Assembly: GCA_950295325.1 (NCBI GenBank)
Contig: OX485803.1
Span: 9,796,001 to 9,860,000, forward strand
DNA: 64,000 nucleotides
From: Polytrichum commune
Taxonomy: Eukaryota > Streptophyta > Polytrichopsida > Polytrichales > Polytrichaceae
Reading direction: 5' to 3'
Positions 1 through 13,029 of this stretch are shown here, piece after piece (the stretch's first letter is position 1; each line of letters opens with the position of its first letter). The notes under the pieces were generated by a model that saw only the letters and a list, made by a program, of their open reading frames with translations, did no database searches and was not told the origin of the DNA. The position numbers were made by a program, and so were the translations under genes.

Positions 1-3000
1 AACCATTCAGGAGAACTGAGCTGCGCAAGTCTCCAGAAAGAAGGTACTTCCACGATCACACATTCCTCTTCCTGAATTTGGTTTTGGCGTACCCTACACT
101 GAGAGGGCGACCTACTAAAAGTCTTGGAGTGAGATCGTTCATCTTCAGCATCAGTTAGAAGAGGGGACATAGGGGACTCTGGTGGTGATGTCACTGAATT
201 TGAGGGTTGTCGTTGTAGATTGATTTTGGTAAGAGACTCCGTGTATGCATTCTCAAAGCTGTCTTGTCGCTTGACAGGCTGCTCAGATTTCACAGTTTGC
301 ATTTCGAGAGTACTATTTCCATTTTCGTTTGCTTTGTGCACAGGAGGAGAGTTTAACATATAGGGTGGTGAGTCAGGTCGTTCTCGAACACAGTTTTGTC
401 TTTGGATGGACGGTGACTTGGTCATACGTGGTGATGGTGGTTTACTATAATTTGGGGATATGCAATCTTGAGGTGGAGGAGGTATGAACGGCCGTGGAGG
501 AGGTCTGCACCCAGCCCAATGTCATCAATTAAAGAAAGATTTTGACTTGTACAGAAAGTGAAAGTTGAGCAGAAAGATGGACATTCAAGGACAAGAACTG
601 GTTTTCTAGTTCACATCCATACGTAAACATCAGAGGTGCAAAAACATCTGAGTCATGTACAGCCCACGTCAGGGCATAGAACTGTCAAACGTAGTTCGTG
701 AAACCATTCACCCAAAAGGAAAAGGTAGTAGTGTACATGCATCACTATCTCGTGGTCGTGTTATATATTTTGAAAAATCACCAATGTATATAAGTAGAAC
801 TCACCTTCTTGGTTGTTTTGCAGTTTCTTGCAGCCGAATCAAGTCAATATAAGCACCATCCAATCTCATCAACTCATCATGCGTGCCAATCTCCACAAGC
901 TGTCCTTCATCTAGGACAGCAATTATATCAGCATTGCGTACACTTGTAAGACGGTGTGCTATTACTATGGTGGATCTGCCCAGCATTAAGATGTCAAGCG
1001 CTTGTTGTACATTCTGCGCTGCCTCCATGTCCAAGGTGCTTGTTGCTTCGTCAAGTAGAAGAATGCGAGGATTCTTCAGAACAGCTCTAGCAATGGCAAT
1101 CTTCACTTTTCTTTCCTCAGAAAAATATAACCTGCTATCCCCCACCTACAGTACACAGATTCCAGAAAATGCTGTGAAGTAAAACAGAAATATTTAACAC
1201 TTATATATCACCAAGTCAATAGCCATCTTTATCGCCTTCTCACCTATCTCATTGTGCACAACCTTTTCACATTCGTATGTTCAGTCAGTATTATGAGGAA
1301 AACAGACGATGTAAAATAAAGCAATTGCCCCCTCTTATGTGCACTTCGTAAAAATTGGAATCTACGTTCTTCACCACAATTAAGTATTTGGAACACCTTG
1401 GCAGTGAGAGCTAGATATGTTCCAGATACTTGGAGGCCTCAAACTACAGACTTTTGTAGCCCTTGGAAAGTACGCATGGTTCTGTTGTTATCAATGGGAA
1501 GCAAAATATATTTGTGATTTGTACATTTATACGATACGTCTTGCAAGAAGGAATGCAAGGCGATGAATTGGTGCATGTACTCATATCATTTTACCTACTA
1601 ACTGCCTAGCCATGTGAGATGCAGAAACTCGCACTTGAGTACAGTTCTTACCACAACCATCAAATCTCGTGAGAGTGAAGTGTACTCGGATCAAAAGCTT
1701 CCTAGAGAGAAGTAAAATTCATACATACCTGGGATTCGTAACCATCTGGAAGAGAGCTAATGAATGTATGAGCATGTGCAATTTTTGCAGCTTCTTCGAC
1801 TTCATCACTGCTAGCTCTGCGGCCATAGCAAATATTATCCATAATGCTCCCCTTAAAGAGTGCAGGTTCTTGGCTCACCAAACCAATTTGACTCCTGAGC
1901 CATTCCACATTGAAATTTCTAATGTTTTCTCCATCCAGAAGAACTTCACCTACACTTATCACAAAAAATCACGTCAGTCCATTGACAGCAATAGAGAAGA
2001 ATTTATAATTGACGCTTGGGATGCCATAAAGCCATGGTGTTACTCTTCTTCGTTTCCATCCATCACTCAATATACTCAAGATTGCAGATTACTAGCTCAA
2101 GAGCCCTTCTGGTCGCTATCTTAAAAACAAATTGAAGTGGCATACATACTCGCTTCCTAGGGTATACAACATTCCCCTTGAGAAGTACCTTTGAGCAAAG
2201 TCTAACTTTTCATAAAATCAGGGTGAATAACCGACCTAGTGTTGGATCGTAGAAGCGCTCAATTAGAGCAATGATACTGCTTTTTCCAGAACCATTGCTG
2301 CCTGCAAGTGCTAAGGTCTTTCTTGCAGGAAGAGAGAGATAAAGCCCACTTAGTACTGGAACATCTGGTCGTGAAGGGTAGCTGAAGTATACATTCCGTA
2401 ACTCAATGTTTCCTTGCACATCAGCTATTACAATATTCCCTTCAGAATCGCTATTGCTTGGAGTGGGCTTTGAAGCAAATATTGCAAACAATCTGTGTGC
2501 AGCTATCTGACCCTGCTCAAAGACCTGGAAATTGGTGGCCGATTGATTCAAACCTCTGCAGACAGTGATTGAGCATTAGAAATTATCCTGAGCTATTGGA
2601 ACAGTCTTATCAGAAAGAACTTGAATCCCAAAGTCTGTATCTTCTTCGGCACTCTATAAAGACGATGCATCCCTAAGCACGGTGCTTTTCCATTGAAAAA
2701 ATCTGTTATTTATCTGCAAAAGCTGGATTGTGAGAATTCAGCTGCTCTACGCTACGCAATCGCGAAAAGTGAGAGAGGAAATAGAAGTGGAGGTATAAAA
2801 TATGCTTACATCCCACTAAGGATGATAGCAAATAGAGCCACAAAAATTTGGCCTCCATCTGCTTTATGAGTTGCAACAAGAAATTTCCCAACCCACAGCT
2901 GAAGCGCACATGAACAAATTGCGATACCATAAATAAACCCCAACCCGAGGCCTTGCACCAGGCTAATCTGTACCCCATACTGTAGTGTTGGTTGTAATGC

Positions 3001-5744
3001 ATTAGCATATGCATACTTGACAACTGTCTCATTTGCAAATGCGTAAACTGTTCGTATATACAGAAGTGCCTGCATCCAGAAATACAAAATTTAAATCTAA
3101 TCATTAATGGCGTCGTCTTCATGGGGTGCTCATCTCTGAGCGACAAAATGGTGCATCCGATTTTGTATCAGGGGAACATGTCAATAATATCGAGCGTCAC
3201 CAAATATTGCAGATTGCAGCTTCGAGTAGGAAACAACAAGCGCCACTGGAGGACTTGGCCACGACAAGCATCAACGAGATTCAAGACACATTTCCAAATG
3301 TAAAGACGACCCAGGCTCACAGACCTGCTCAGCTATGCTCGCAGCTTCAGAGTACGAATCATGGACATTTTCCGCAAGGTGCGTGAGGGCAAGGTTAGAA
3401 ATGACACCAGCGGCTACTATAAAAGGCCCAGTCCCCAGTGTTAACAGGGATATCTGCCAACAGCTGATAAAACCAACTGTCAGACCACCTGTACATGTGG
3501 CCATATTGTGGATGTAATTACCGACCTGGTATCATGGCGAATCGACCACACATCAGATTTCTTTTGAAAGTTACCGCAGAAGGTTCAGAACAATTTAAAC
3601 ACACAGCTTGTCGGTTAGGGTCTCAACAATTCTTTCTGCATGGGTCCTGGCTCTTAACATATGTCTCTCGATAACACTCCATTTCAACACATAAGTTTCT
3701 AATGTTTTGTGACGCAGTAAATGCAATGCAATTTGCATCCTATGTGAAATCATATGTAGCATATCCAGCTAATGGTGTTATAAGATCGTGTGGACAGGGA
3801 AGGCATGCTGATTCGTACCTTTTCGCTCAGGGCAGAATGAACTGAAAGAATATCATTAGAAATCTGACTCACGAAAACCCCATTGCCAGCATTGTTATCG
3901 AAGTAACCTAAATCCTGCTTTAGTAGCGTTTGTACACCTTTAGAACGTATAACTGAAGTTTGCCTTTCCCCTGTGTAAAGCCAGCATGCCACCTCTGCCA
4001 TTATAAAGCAACGAATTAGAACAGATCCTCTTCAATTCGCTTTCCCAACCAGAAACTATTACACGATGAATCCTCAGCAAACTGTAAACTGTAGTAATCT
4101 GTTTCGGATTAGGGTCGTCAGATCCACCAATAAGTGTTCATACTCACGTTCCTCGTAAATTCATCACAATATCATGTACTGTATGCGGGAATATGAGTTC
4201 AAGGCGGCCAGAATGAAACAGTTGCCTCTTAACCTTCTCATGAACTTGCCAAACAGAAATTCTCTATGCATTGCAAAATTTATATTCCTCAACAGAAGTT
4301 TGGAGAATTACCCATCCAACTGGCCAAGAGCACTGCCACAGCAATGAAAACGATGTAGAGGGCATGCTGCAGCCACCAGCATAGGGTCAGAACCCGTCCA
4401 ATTACAAATTTAGCGACTAATTTCATTCAAAAGGTGCAGATACATATATACGCATTCTATAATATGCATTACACACACGATAGAAATTGCTGATACAGAA
4501 GCCATCTATCTTCACAAAACTCCGACAAATGGTACTAACAAGAGCCAACAGGAACAAATATCGAAGGATGTTGCTCCACCTTCGATAACTCGTCAGCAAG
4601 GCTGTAAATATTATGAGAAGAAAGATGTTTCCCATGATGTGCAGTCATATCATGTTGGTAGACTCCGAATAGGTTCACAATCCTTCCCAATACATATAAA
4701 TACGCTGGAAGCGCCGCTCCATGTACTGCGGCAGCTGCGCTGCCAACGATCATAAGGGTCCAGTCCAGTGCGTCAGCATGTTCGAAAAGCCTGAAGAAAG
4801 GGACTGATGGGGGTGGTGCCTCGTCCCTCTCCTGATCCTCTTCCCTTGAAACACCATCTCCCTGGAGTATCATAATGTTCAAATTTCATTTAAGTATGCG
4901 GCGTGCACATGGGGAGGCTTCAAGCAAATCTTCGTAATTAAACTATGGCTACAGTAGCCACACACTAGCGACACTAACTTCTGCCTTGTGGGTAAAATGT
5001 TCAATCGAACCTAGTTGAGCATGTAAAAGAAAATTTTAAACATCAGTCTCTTGTGATAGGTATACAACAAATGCTCCATAAGAACAAGTCAAGGCTCAAG
5101 TGTGTAGAGACTCTGAGAGCAAGCAGCATTTCGACTTCTTGGAAATTTGAGGCTTGTTCAAGAAGTCATATCCTCCCTGATAAGACATTTGAGTGGAGTG
5201 TACAATCTATACTTTCTTTAACCAATTTCTGCATTACATGTCCTGCGGTTTCCTTCGGACTTACCCATTTTCATCTCAAGATTTGAGCCCTTGATTAATA
5301 AGAGAAGCACGTACTGCACTTTCCAAAAAAACATTAATTTCCAAGACGCAAGTTGAGAATTTGAATTTCTTCCTACATGCAGTACGTGCTCTCTTATTAT
5401 TAAGCATTCAAATCTTGGGATGAAACTAGGTCAATCTCAAAGAAACCGCAGTACATGTAACACAGAATGTGGTTAGAGAAGGTATAGGTCGTGTGTTCCT
5501 CTCAAATGTCTTATTAGGAGGATACGGCTTGACCAGCCTCCGTGTCCCGCATTGCTGCCAATCTCACATTGCTTCCTAAAAAATATCAGAATATCCAGAA
5601 ACTCACCTGCTCACGAGACTCGAGGATACCATCCAAATATGAATATGGAGAGGGCGATTCCGGCGGCTCGGACACCTCCGATACCGGAGTCAATGGCTGG
5701 ATGTGCGGAGGCGACATCCCGAATAAAGTCCTTGAGATATTCAT
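1..5744 (-). CDS. ABCB6/ABCB20-type ABC transporter, N-terminal half, 3' partial
   Basis: Exons in coding order: 5607-5744, 4580-4861, 4312-4366, 3819-3994, 3325-3525, 2810-3069, 2236-2555, 1729-1949, 805-1145, 504 to beyond 1. All introns are GT-AG and the phases join without a break into 832 codons plus 2 nt. The start is the ATG giving MNISRTLFG, followed by the SPPHIQPLTPVSEVSEPPES stretch that marks the plant ABCB6/ABCB20 subgroup. Exons 2-6 encode the first transmembrane domain. NBD1 shows the A-loop Tyr430, Walker A G456SNGSGKS463, Q-loop Gln504, signature FSEER 559-563, Walker B ILLLDE 579-584 and H-loop His615. Residues 665-832 are the Ser/Pro-rich linker (SPMSPLLTDAEDERSHSKTF) leading into PSFWRLAQL before TMD2. 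The family are ~1400-residue plasma-membrane exporters; in Arabidopsis ABCB6 and ABCB20 are linked to auxin transport. Substrate here is inferred only. The second half lies outside the window. Confidence 0.93.
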
Positions 5745-6686
5745 AGTGCAGTTTATAAGCGTAGTGCACTGCAATAGACTTGTCCTAACGATCCTTCGTG
5801 GGAAGAGCTCTATATCTTCGCTCCCATATGAGCTACAAACTGTGAACAGTTGTGCTAGTAACCTTTTCTGTCTCGCTCAGTCAGATGATTATGAGGTTGC
5901 AGATGATCTTGAAGATATTGCCGTCCTCCGGTAAGCTCTCTTTCTCCATCCAGTTGCTCTTCTTATTCACCACACTAAATATTCTAAAAGGCTCTCGCCT
6001 AACGCAAGATCGGTTTCTTCACTATCATCGTCCATAGTACTCAATGAACCCTCATCTTTCCAACATAGTACTGCTGTCAGGGTAAGCTTCGATATTAGAC
6101 GTTTGTTTACAGACTTCCACAACTGAATAAAAGGTACTCTCTCGAGAACCAATCGATAGTTATAGATAGCGCTTCAGATGGCGGTCGAGGAGTACCTGCG
6201 TCACTTTCCTCCTACTTCAGAAATGCACCGTCTTCAGTTCGTTAGAAGAGTCTACCAATTCGTTATATGTAAGTTGTGAAGCTAATGAGCTTCTCCTTCC
6301 TCCTCCTGTACCTCCACGACTCCATCCAACCACAGAGACGGCCTTCAACTCGACGTCTGCTGCAATCTTCATGCACTTCTTTTTTGGTCGGCGTTCCTTA
6401 CCTAACATATTTCTCTTCCTGTTATTACTCCGTTCCTCGTCCCGAGCTTCATCCTCTCTTTCTCGTCCTTTTCTTGCTCTCTCTCAAAACACACAACATT
6501 GTCGAGTTGGACTCTCAGTTAGCTCTCAACCTTATTAACTCCTCTTGCATTTTCTTCCACCTTCCTTCTTCCTCTCGTCACCTCTTCCATCACACCGCCT
6601 ACTTGCAAACAACGATACCTTTTCGAACTCCCGATTGAATAAGACCTCGACTCCTCCATGTTCTCTGAGGTCAGCTGCGCTATCTA
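5745..6686. other. Upstream side of the ABCB gene; no gene seen
   Basis: This lies 5' of the transporter start codon on the minus strand and should hold its 5' UTR and proximal promoter. The plus strand is pyrimidine-rich (many ctcctc and ttcctt runs), so the transporter-sense strand is purine-rich. Short ORFs here are low-complexity and have no recognisable domain. No clear TATA element could be assigned. Confidence 0.4.
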
Positions 6687-7540
6687 GCTACTCCACAGCT
6701 ATTCCAACTATCTCGTTGATCCTTCTCAGATATTCAACACCTTCGTTTCGTACCTACCCTCGTGTTTTCTCTAGCTGTCCCTCTCCTGGAGGAGCAACAT
6801 CGTCAAACTTTTCCAGCCGTGTCGCCAGCTGCATTATATAATGCACAGCTATTCCAACTATTTGATTGATCCCTTCCAAGATGATCACCGCACTCGAGCT
6901 CTACTTACCCTGAGACGCTGTCCCTATGCTCGAATAGAGCTTGACGTCATCCTTTGCTTTTTCTCCAGCCGCGTTTGTCTTATTTAGTCGCCAGCTGCAA
7001 TGTCTACTCCACAGATGCTCCAACTATCTCATTAACTCCTTCCAAGATGATCACAGCTCTCTCTCTACCTACTCTCATTTCTTTTGTCTCTGAGACTCTG
7101 TTGCTGTGCTTGAGCAGCAATGTTGCTCATCATCATTAAACTAATTCCAGTCTTCGCCTCATTTAGTTGCCAGCTGCAATATCTACTGCACACCTATTCC
7201 AACTATCTGATCGATCCCTTCCAAGACGATCACCGCACCCGGCCTGTACTCTCTCCATCCCTATCCTCGAGCAGCAAATAATGCTCATCGTCGTTAACCT
7301 CTCTATCCAGACTTTGTCTCATTAACTCGCCAGCTGCAATATCTACTCCACGGATACTCTAACTATGTCATTAAACTCCTTCCAAGATGATCATAGCGCT
7401 CTCTCTCTCTCTCTCTCTCTCTCAGCTCAGTTCTTTTGTCTCTGAGTCTCTGTTCCACTCTGCTGCTGTGCTTGAGGATAAATGTTGCTCATCATCGTTA
7501 AACTCGTTCCAGTAGTCTTCGCTGCATTTAGTCGTCTGCG
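6687..7540. repeat. Degenerate ~165 bp tandem repeat upstream of the ABCB gene
   Basis: A core reading gtcgccagctgca, then ccaactatct, then ccttccaagatgatca recurs with starts near 6821, 6987, 7166 and 7326 (spacing 166, 179 and 160 bp). Partial units flank the array at about 6687 and 7504. A (CT)n tract at 7399-7423 sits inside the last unit. Copies differ by many substitutions, so the array is not recent. Confidence 0.75.
7399..7423. repeat. (CT)n microsatellite
   Basis: About twelve uninterrupted CT dinucleotides. Read on the transporter strand it is a GA tract about 1.65 kb upstream of the start codon. Confidence 0.95.
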
Positions 7541-8420
7541 TCGTCATGGTGCAATATTGCCGCCACACCAATCTGCGTTGTAGAGATCCGACACACGCAA
7601 CAGGGGCTTTATTTCTTTATTCCATAATTCCGTTCCCACAGTCAGGGCAGATTCCGCCCTTCCTATGAGCTCTAGTCCCGTCCTCGCGGCCTGCTGTTTT
7701 TTCGCTCCGATTCTCACTCTGACCAATGAGTTCCCAGGCTTCTCGTCAAACGGTCGCCACCTCCATTCCACTCCAGTCTCTACTCCACCATAGCCAGCCT
7801 CTAATCTGCTCCACACGCATTTATTACTGCGCCATTCCGCCATCGCAATTACTGCCGCTGCACCATCACCTCCTGTCCACGCCGCCCCTTCAATGCCCCT
7901 GCCCCTCTCCCGTCCCCAGGTCGCCGCCATCGTCCCACCCCTATCCATCCAGCGGACGCCGCCTAGGAGTCGCCTGCCCTTTACACTCCACGAACCCGCC
8001 TGCGTCCTCCCACACCTGTCTCCGTCCCCCGGATGCCGCCCGCGTCCTCTCCTGCACTCATGTCTCCATCGGCAGGAAACGAATCACATACGATAATGTC
8101 CAAAGGATGCCGCCCAGTGGTCGCCGAGGTTCAGAACCCACGAAACCCCCTGAGGCCTGGGCAGTGCAAAGGATCCTGTCCATTGGACGGCACTCGGAGG
8201 TCGCCTAAATTGCCTTAGCTTTCTTGCCTCCCTTGGTCACCGACCGATGGACGAGATCCAGATTCTAGCTCCACGGATTCTGACGAGCGTCCGGCTCCTG
8301 CCGCTTACATTAAGGAAGGGCCTTACCCATAAGTCGCCGGCTCACGGTAGGCCCTTCCGGCTAGTTACGTTTCCTCTCCCTACCGTCGGTTAATAAGTAG
8401 ATCCGGGAAGTACGAGCTGA
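7541..8420. other. GC-rich stretch without a supported gene
   Basis: Markedly more GC- and CpG-rich than its surroundings. It opens long ORFs on both strands (7726-8208 plus, 7544-7948 minus), but both translate into Pro/Ser/His- or Gly/Trp-rich low-complexity sequence with no domain. It could be a CpG-rich promoter or an unrecognised non-coding exon. I do not call a protein. Confidence 0.4.
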
Positions 8421-8582
8421 CAAGTAGCCAAAAAGGTTGGCATTTGTTTAATTTATAATCCCTTCCAAATTACATTTACACTGCTGACACTTTGGCAATC
8501 TCGGGCCTTACTAATGGCACAATCAAGTATGATTAGAAATTATTTGACATGATAATTAAGTTGGGAAAAACAGTTAAGGTGT

Positions 8583-9480
8583 TGTATTTTGGGAACGCCT
8601 GATTGATTTGGAAAACGTGACATGTGAGACGTTGTAGTCGTACACTAAGTAAGGCCCACTAATGTGTCGATGATTGTAGACCGCACTATTTGTCTACCTT
8701 CATTGTTTAGCATGTGAGGTAAATAGTGTGGGCCACATTGGTTGTTTGGAATTGGCGATACCCTGCATTTTATTGAATGTGTTGGGTTTTCCCAACCTGA
8801 TGAATTGTTCACAACACCTACCAAGGGGGAGGGCGAAACAACAGAGGGGAAGGTGAAAACGTTGGTTATTGTTGTAGAACCCGGGGTTCTCTATTTCTAG
8901 CCAAACTAAATCAAGAATCATGGTGAGAGATCTTGAATTAGTCCAGTTAGCTCAAAATTGGGATGAATCAACAACCAGTTTATAGGGGTTAGATTTCAAT
9001 ATTACGCCCTTTGGAAAAACATGAAGAGTGATCTTTTGGGAACACTTGATTTGGGAAATGTGACGTGTGAGACCTTGTTGTCATATACTAAGTAAACAAC
9101 CTTAGTACACTACATTTTTGATATTGCAGACCGCATTATTTGTCTATCTTCATTGTTTGGCATGTGAGGTGAATAACATGGGCCACATTGGTTGTTTGCA
9201 ATTGAAAACACCTTGCATGTTATTGAATGTGTTGGGTTTCAACTGGTGAAATGCTCACCAACATCTACCAAGGGGGGGGGGGGGGGTTGCATTTTGGGGG
9301 GAGCCTATGAGAGTGATAATGTGGACTAGTGTTGTGGAACCCATTGTTCCTTATTTTTAGCTAAATTGACTATTGAATCGGGGTGAGAGATCTTGAATTA
9401 GTCCAATGAGCTCAAATTGGGATGAGTGAACAACCAACCTATAGGGGGTTAGATTTCAATATTGCACCCTTGGGAGGTGT
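8583..9480. repeat. Direct duplication of a ~450 bp segment
   Basis: 8583-9030 and 9031-9480 are diverged head-to-tail copies about 447-456 bp apart. Shared landmarks include catgtgaggt with gggccacattggttgttt (8709 and 9168), ttattgaatgtgttgggtt, ctaccaaggggg and gagatcttgaattagtcca. The second copy has a G-tract at about 9273-9286 where the first has only a short G-run. No coding potential is seen. Confidence 0.85.
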
Positions 9481-11094
9481 TAGGAAACCAAACCGGTTTC
9501 AACCCCTTCAAGGTTTCGTCAAACTATTGACTCTTAAGATATCATTGTCCAATACGCGAAAACTTGATAAAAAAGACACCCCGATAAACAACACAATAGG
9601 ATGGAAATGGAGTGGGATAAACAATGTTATGATTCCGCACAAATGTATCTTGGAATTCCTAAAATAGTGTAGGCTGACAAATTATTGAATTGCCCACACT
9701 ATAAGTTCATCCATGATTCTCTATCAATTTTGATGTTACTCGTGGTTTTAACGACAAAGTCACATTGAGAACTAGAAGCCTTAATACACGTAGAATGCAA
9801 GAAATTGTTCTCTCTTAATATAGTTTTGAAAACTAAATAAAAGTTTTTTGTTGGTGCCACCTACATAACGTTACTCAACACCAGGGTGATGCCTCCCCTA
9901 GTGTCGGGAACTAGGGAGGAATGATGGCCCCTTATGTTGGGCCTCCTTCACAAAATGAACACTATTCATAATGTAAGGGAAATCGGCAAATGGAGGGCCT
10001 AGCTTAAGATTTGTAACCAAATTGGTATTTGTTCATTCAGAAGAATAATGATGTTGGTTGCCCGCCTGACGTGTGGGGCCATGATAGGCCGGTTTGGTGA
10101 ACCTCTCTTCACCCTAAGAAACCCATTGGCTACCCCTTGAATATCCGCTACTAGATTCTTAGGATATGGAGTTTCATTCCCCATTTGGGAAAGAGAGTAG
10201 GCTCCATAGCATGAGTGATGTTATGTAGTCTTTGTGAGCTTTCCAAAAGAATTTATCATGATAATATGCAAGGACCTAACGCCTAGAGAGTTGTATATCT
10301 AACTTACCTTACATAATTTTGCAGGGACAAGAATTCGAGGTGTCTATATAAACTCGTCCATGAGAAAGGTGAAAACACAATATATTAATTTATAGCATGG
10401 AAATGGCTAGTTGAAGATGTCACTTCCGAAATGGGTTGTGTTTAAACATAGGTTCAATCTCAAGGACCAATCAAATTTCACTGATTCTTTTGGGGAGAAG
10501 GGGGTTGGTGGTGGGGTCCATACCAACTATCACCTAAGTTGTTAAATAGGTGACTTTATATTTTGGGAGTTGTTAAATCGATCACATAGTTTGTTAAAAC
10601 AACCACAAAGATGCGTTGCATGATCACATGACCTATTGAATATTGATTCTTCATCGCATAGATGAGGAGAAGCAAATTATGAGCTATGTGTTATAAATAA
10701 TAAACTTGACCAACTTAGATGACAAGTCAAAACCTAGTTAATACCTTACATATTGACTATGATCATTTCATCCAATGTGTGGTGGTCGTTTTATTCAGTG
10801 TGTGGTCCTTTTATCTAAGGTGTGGTCAATTGAACAATTCCATGTTTTCAAGGCTCGTGTTTACAATAAAAGTGAAAATTTATTGGAGTTATTTTCACAT
10901 TTTGCCACAATGACAAGCCTTTTCGATGTTTGAAGTTGCTCACGCAAGAGAAGGGTACCTTCTCACGTAGATTTGCAAAGGTTCCACTGAAATGTACACA
11001 ACTATTGCTTGACCCTACCTTGAAACTTTTATTTAGGAAGGGTGAAGTTGTGTAAGCTTATATGTTTGAGTTTCGGGGATGAATCTAGGGGACA

Positions 11095-11137
<43 letters not shown>

Positions 11138-11639
11138 ATAAGAACATGAACTCCGACTTTTAAAATTTAGAAGGTAAGTGGGCCTAATTTGGTTACTTGT
11201 AGGTAGAAAACATATAGTAAAGAGCTCTCCATTCCGACCAAAAATATACATTTTTTCTTTGAATATTGCCATATGTCATGTTCACACGGGCTAAAAACCA
11301 CTTGTATCCCACATGGAAACTACATTCCAACACTAGTAAAGATGAATTAGAACGTCCTCTATGGTAATATCAAACATGATTTTTAAAAGTACTCTTACGA
11401 ATATCCATCAAGCTTGAATCCAATAGTAAAATTGAGTAAGGGCTTGGACTCGGACCTTTGATGAAAGCCTGCCTAAGTCTTCGTCGTGATGAGTAACCCA
11501 TGGGCCCTAATCTCTTCATGCAAAAGAATTATAGATTGCCACCTCATGTCATCATCCCCCCCCCCCCCCCAAACTCGGCATGGAAATTCTTATATGTTTA
11601 GCAAATAGATGGGAGCAAACCATGTAAAAGAATATGTTT
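9481..11639. other. Intergenic DNA, no gene recognised
   Basis: AT-rich sequence with only short ORFs lacking domains. It includes a perfect (TA)n tract at 11099-11131 and a 14 bp poly-C run near 11559. No LTR, TIR pair or RNA gene could be supported. Confidence 0.5.
11099..11131. repeat. (TA)n microsatellite
   Basis: Uninterrupted TA dinucleotides over about 33 bp, followed by an A-rich run. Confidence 0.95.
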
Positions 11640-11770
11640 TCACTTGTTTTTGGTTTTTTTTCGGAATACATGAGGCTAGTTTTCTTGTCAAGTAGAGAGA
11701 AGATTTCACGGTTGGGAATCGAATTGCCGACCACTTGATTCGGTTTTTGGTACCTCTCCACTATTCTTCA
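11640..11770 (-). repeat. SINE-like copy related to the element at 48631-48788
   Basis: The reverse complement reads gtggagaggtacc, then a pol III B-box-like aattcgattcc, then gtgaaatcttctctctactt and an A-rich tail. The same order occurs in the element at 48631-48788, which has a 16 bp target duplication. I could not identify a target duplication around this copy, so its ends are approximate. Confidence 0.6.
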
Positions 11771-11924
11771 ATAGTTTAGGGGTCATCTTGGACTAGATCA
11801 TGTTCACTTGAAGGGATAACTGCTTCAAAGTATATATGATGCTCATAGAAGGTCACCAATGTCCAAGGTTTGAGCAAGGAGGCACTTGTTTGTGGGTGTT
11901 GCATGTTGTCATTATTGATAGATA

Positions 11925-12646
11925 AGGTAGAGGGTGTTAAAACCAACACCCCACCTAAAAAGCAACACCTATAAACGCCTCCCAATCGCCAACACTCTAC
12001 TACCTTGAACCATTCCCCATAGAAAAGGAGTGCACAGGCCCATGGAGTGATTGGTTTAGGGCCATTAATGGCGCCACCTCATATTGGGCCTCCACTACCT
12101 CCATGTAGGGTAGGTAATGGGCTCTACTCTATCTCGGGTTGGCTCAAGGTGGGTTTAGGGTGGCTTGTCAATGCCTATTCTAGCTGTTCTATTCGCCGGG
12201 GGGGGGGGGTCATGGTCCCTATATTCTATTTACATGGGGAAAAGGGGTTGGTTATGGGCATAAAGGGGGTCAGTACTCGGGATGCAAGGGGACAATTTTG
12301 CAACGGAACCGGATGGGATCACGGAGGTGGTCATCTGCTTTGCATAGCACTACTAGTTGGGTTTTGATCTAGCTTGGGCCTAGTACCTAGCTATGTTGGA
12401 TTGAGGCTAGGCAACAAAGGCGGGGGTCCTCATCATATGCAATGCCTTCATACACAGGGCCTAGGGATCATATTAAGAAAACTAGTGGTTTTGACTTTGA
12501 ACATTCATCATATGTTCATTTGACGCTAAGTTTTTCTTCTTCTTTAAATCTATGTTTAGCCCAAAGGATATTTTTTAAAATATATCAATCACATAGCCAT
12601 ATGTATATGCAATAGCTTGAAGTGTTGGTTTAAGCACCCTCTACCT
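11925..12646. mobile_element. 722 bp non-autonomous TIR element with TA flanks, copy 1
   Basis: The ends are inverted: the left end begins AGGTAGAGGGTG and the right end finishes CACCCTCTACCT, each flanked by TA (11923-11924 and 12647-12648). The inner TIR continues as ttaaaaccaacacc against ggtgttggttt-like sequence. The inside holds gggtaggtaatgggctctac, a poly-G run near 12199 and no transposase. A 725 bp copy lies in inverse orientation at 60156-60880, and a single terminus at 53663-53680. TA duplication fits a Tc1/mariner-like family, which is inference. Confidence 0.8.
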
Positions 12647-13029
12647 TAGATATAAACATCGGCTCCCTTGGACGCAAGCATGAATGAAGAGCCTCTTCTC
12701 TTGCGGGCTACTGCCCCTTCTTGGGAGTGGGCTCTATGCAAGGTAAGCAAATTTAAAGTGGACGTGTTGCCCCCCTTTAGTGAGTTGTGGGTAGAGGGTG
12801 AAAGTCACCCAAAGGTGCATAAGGTGGGTCATTTTTGACAATCTTTGGCGTTTTTGGGCAACATTCCAAACCAATGCTCTCCAATGATGGCATGCAAGCT
12901 CATTCTCAAGAAGTTTTCTTCCCACTCAATCCTTTGACAACATCTCCTTGTGATATATTAATTCTACATAATGTCACGACATGTATCATGGCATTGTTGG
13001 CCAACAAAGTACACTCTAACCTTCCTATA
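12647..13029. other. Intergenic DNA, nothing recognised
   Basis: No domain-bearing ORF, RNA gene or repeat with a second copy was found here. Confidence 0.4.

Noticed and set aside
1669..2124. 151-codon plus-strand ORF
   Set aside because: It is antisense to exon 8 of the ABC transporter, whose minus-strand reading has clear NBD motifs.
4423..4635. 70-codon ORF as an additional membrane exon of the transporter
   Set aside because: It is a different frame across the end of exon 2 and intron 2; family alignment instead supports 4580-4861 joined to 4312-4366.
7544..8208. ORFs of 134 and 160 codons on opposite strands in GC-rich DNA
   Set aside because: Low-complexity translations without any domain; open frames are expected from the base composition.
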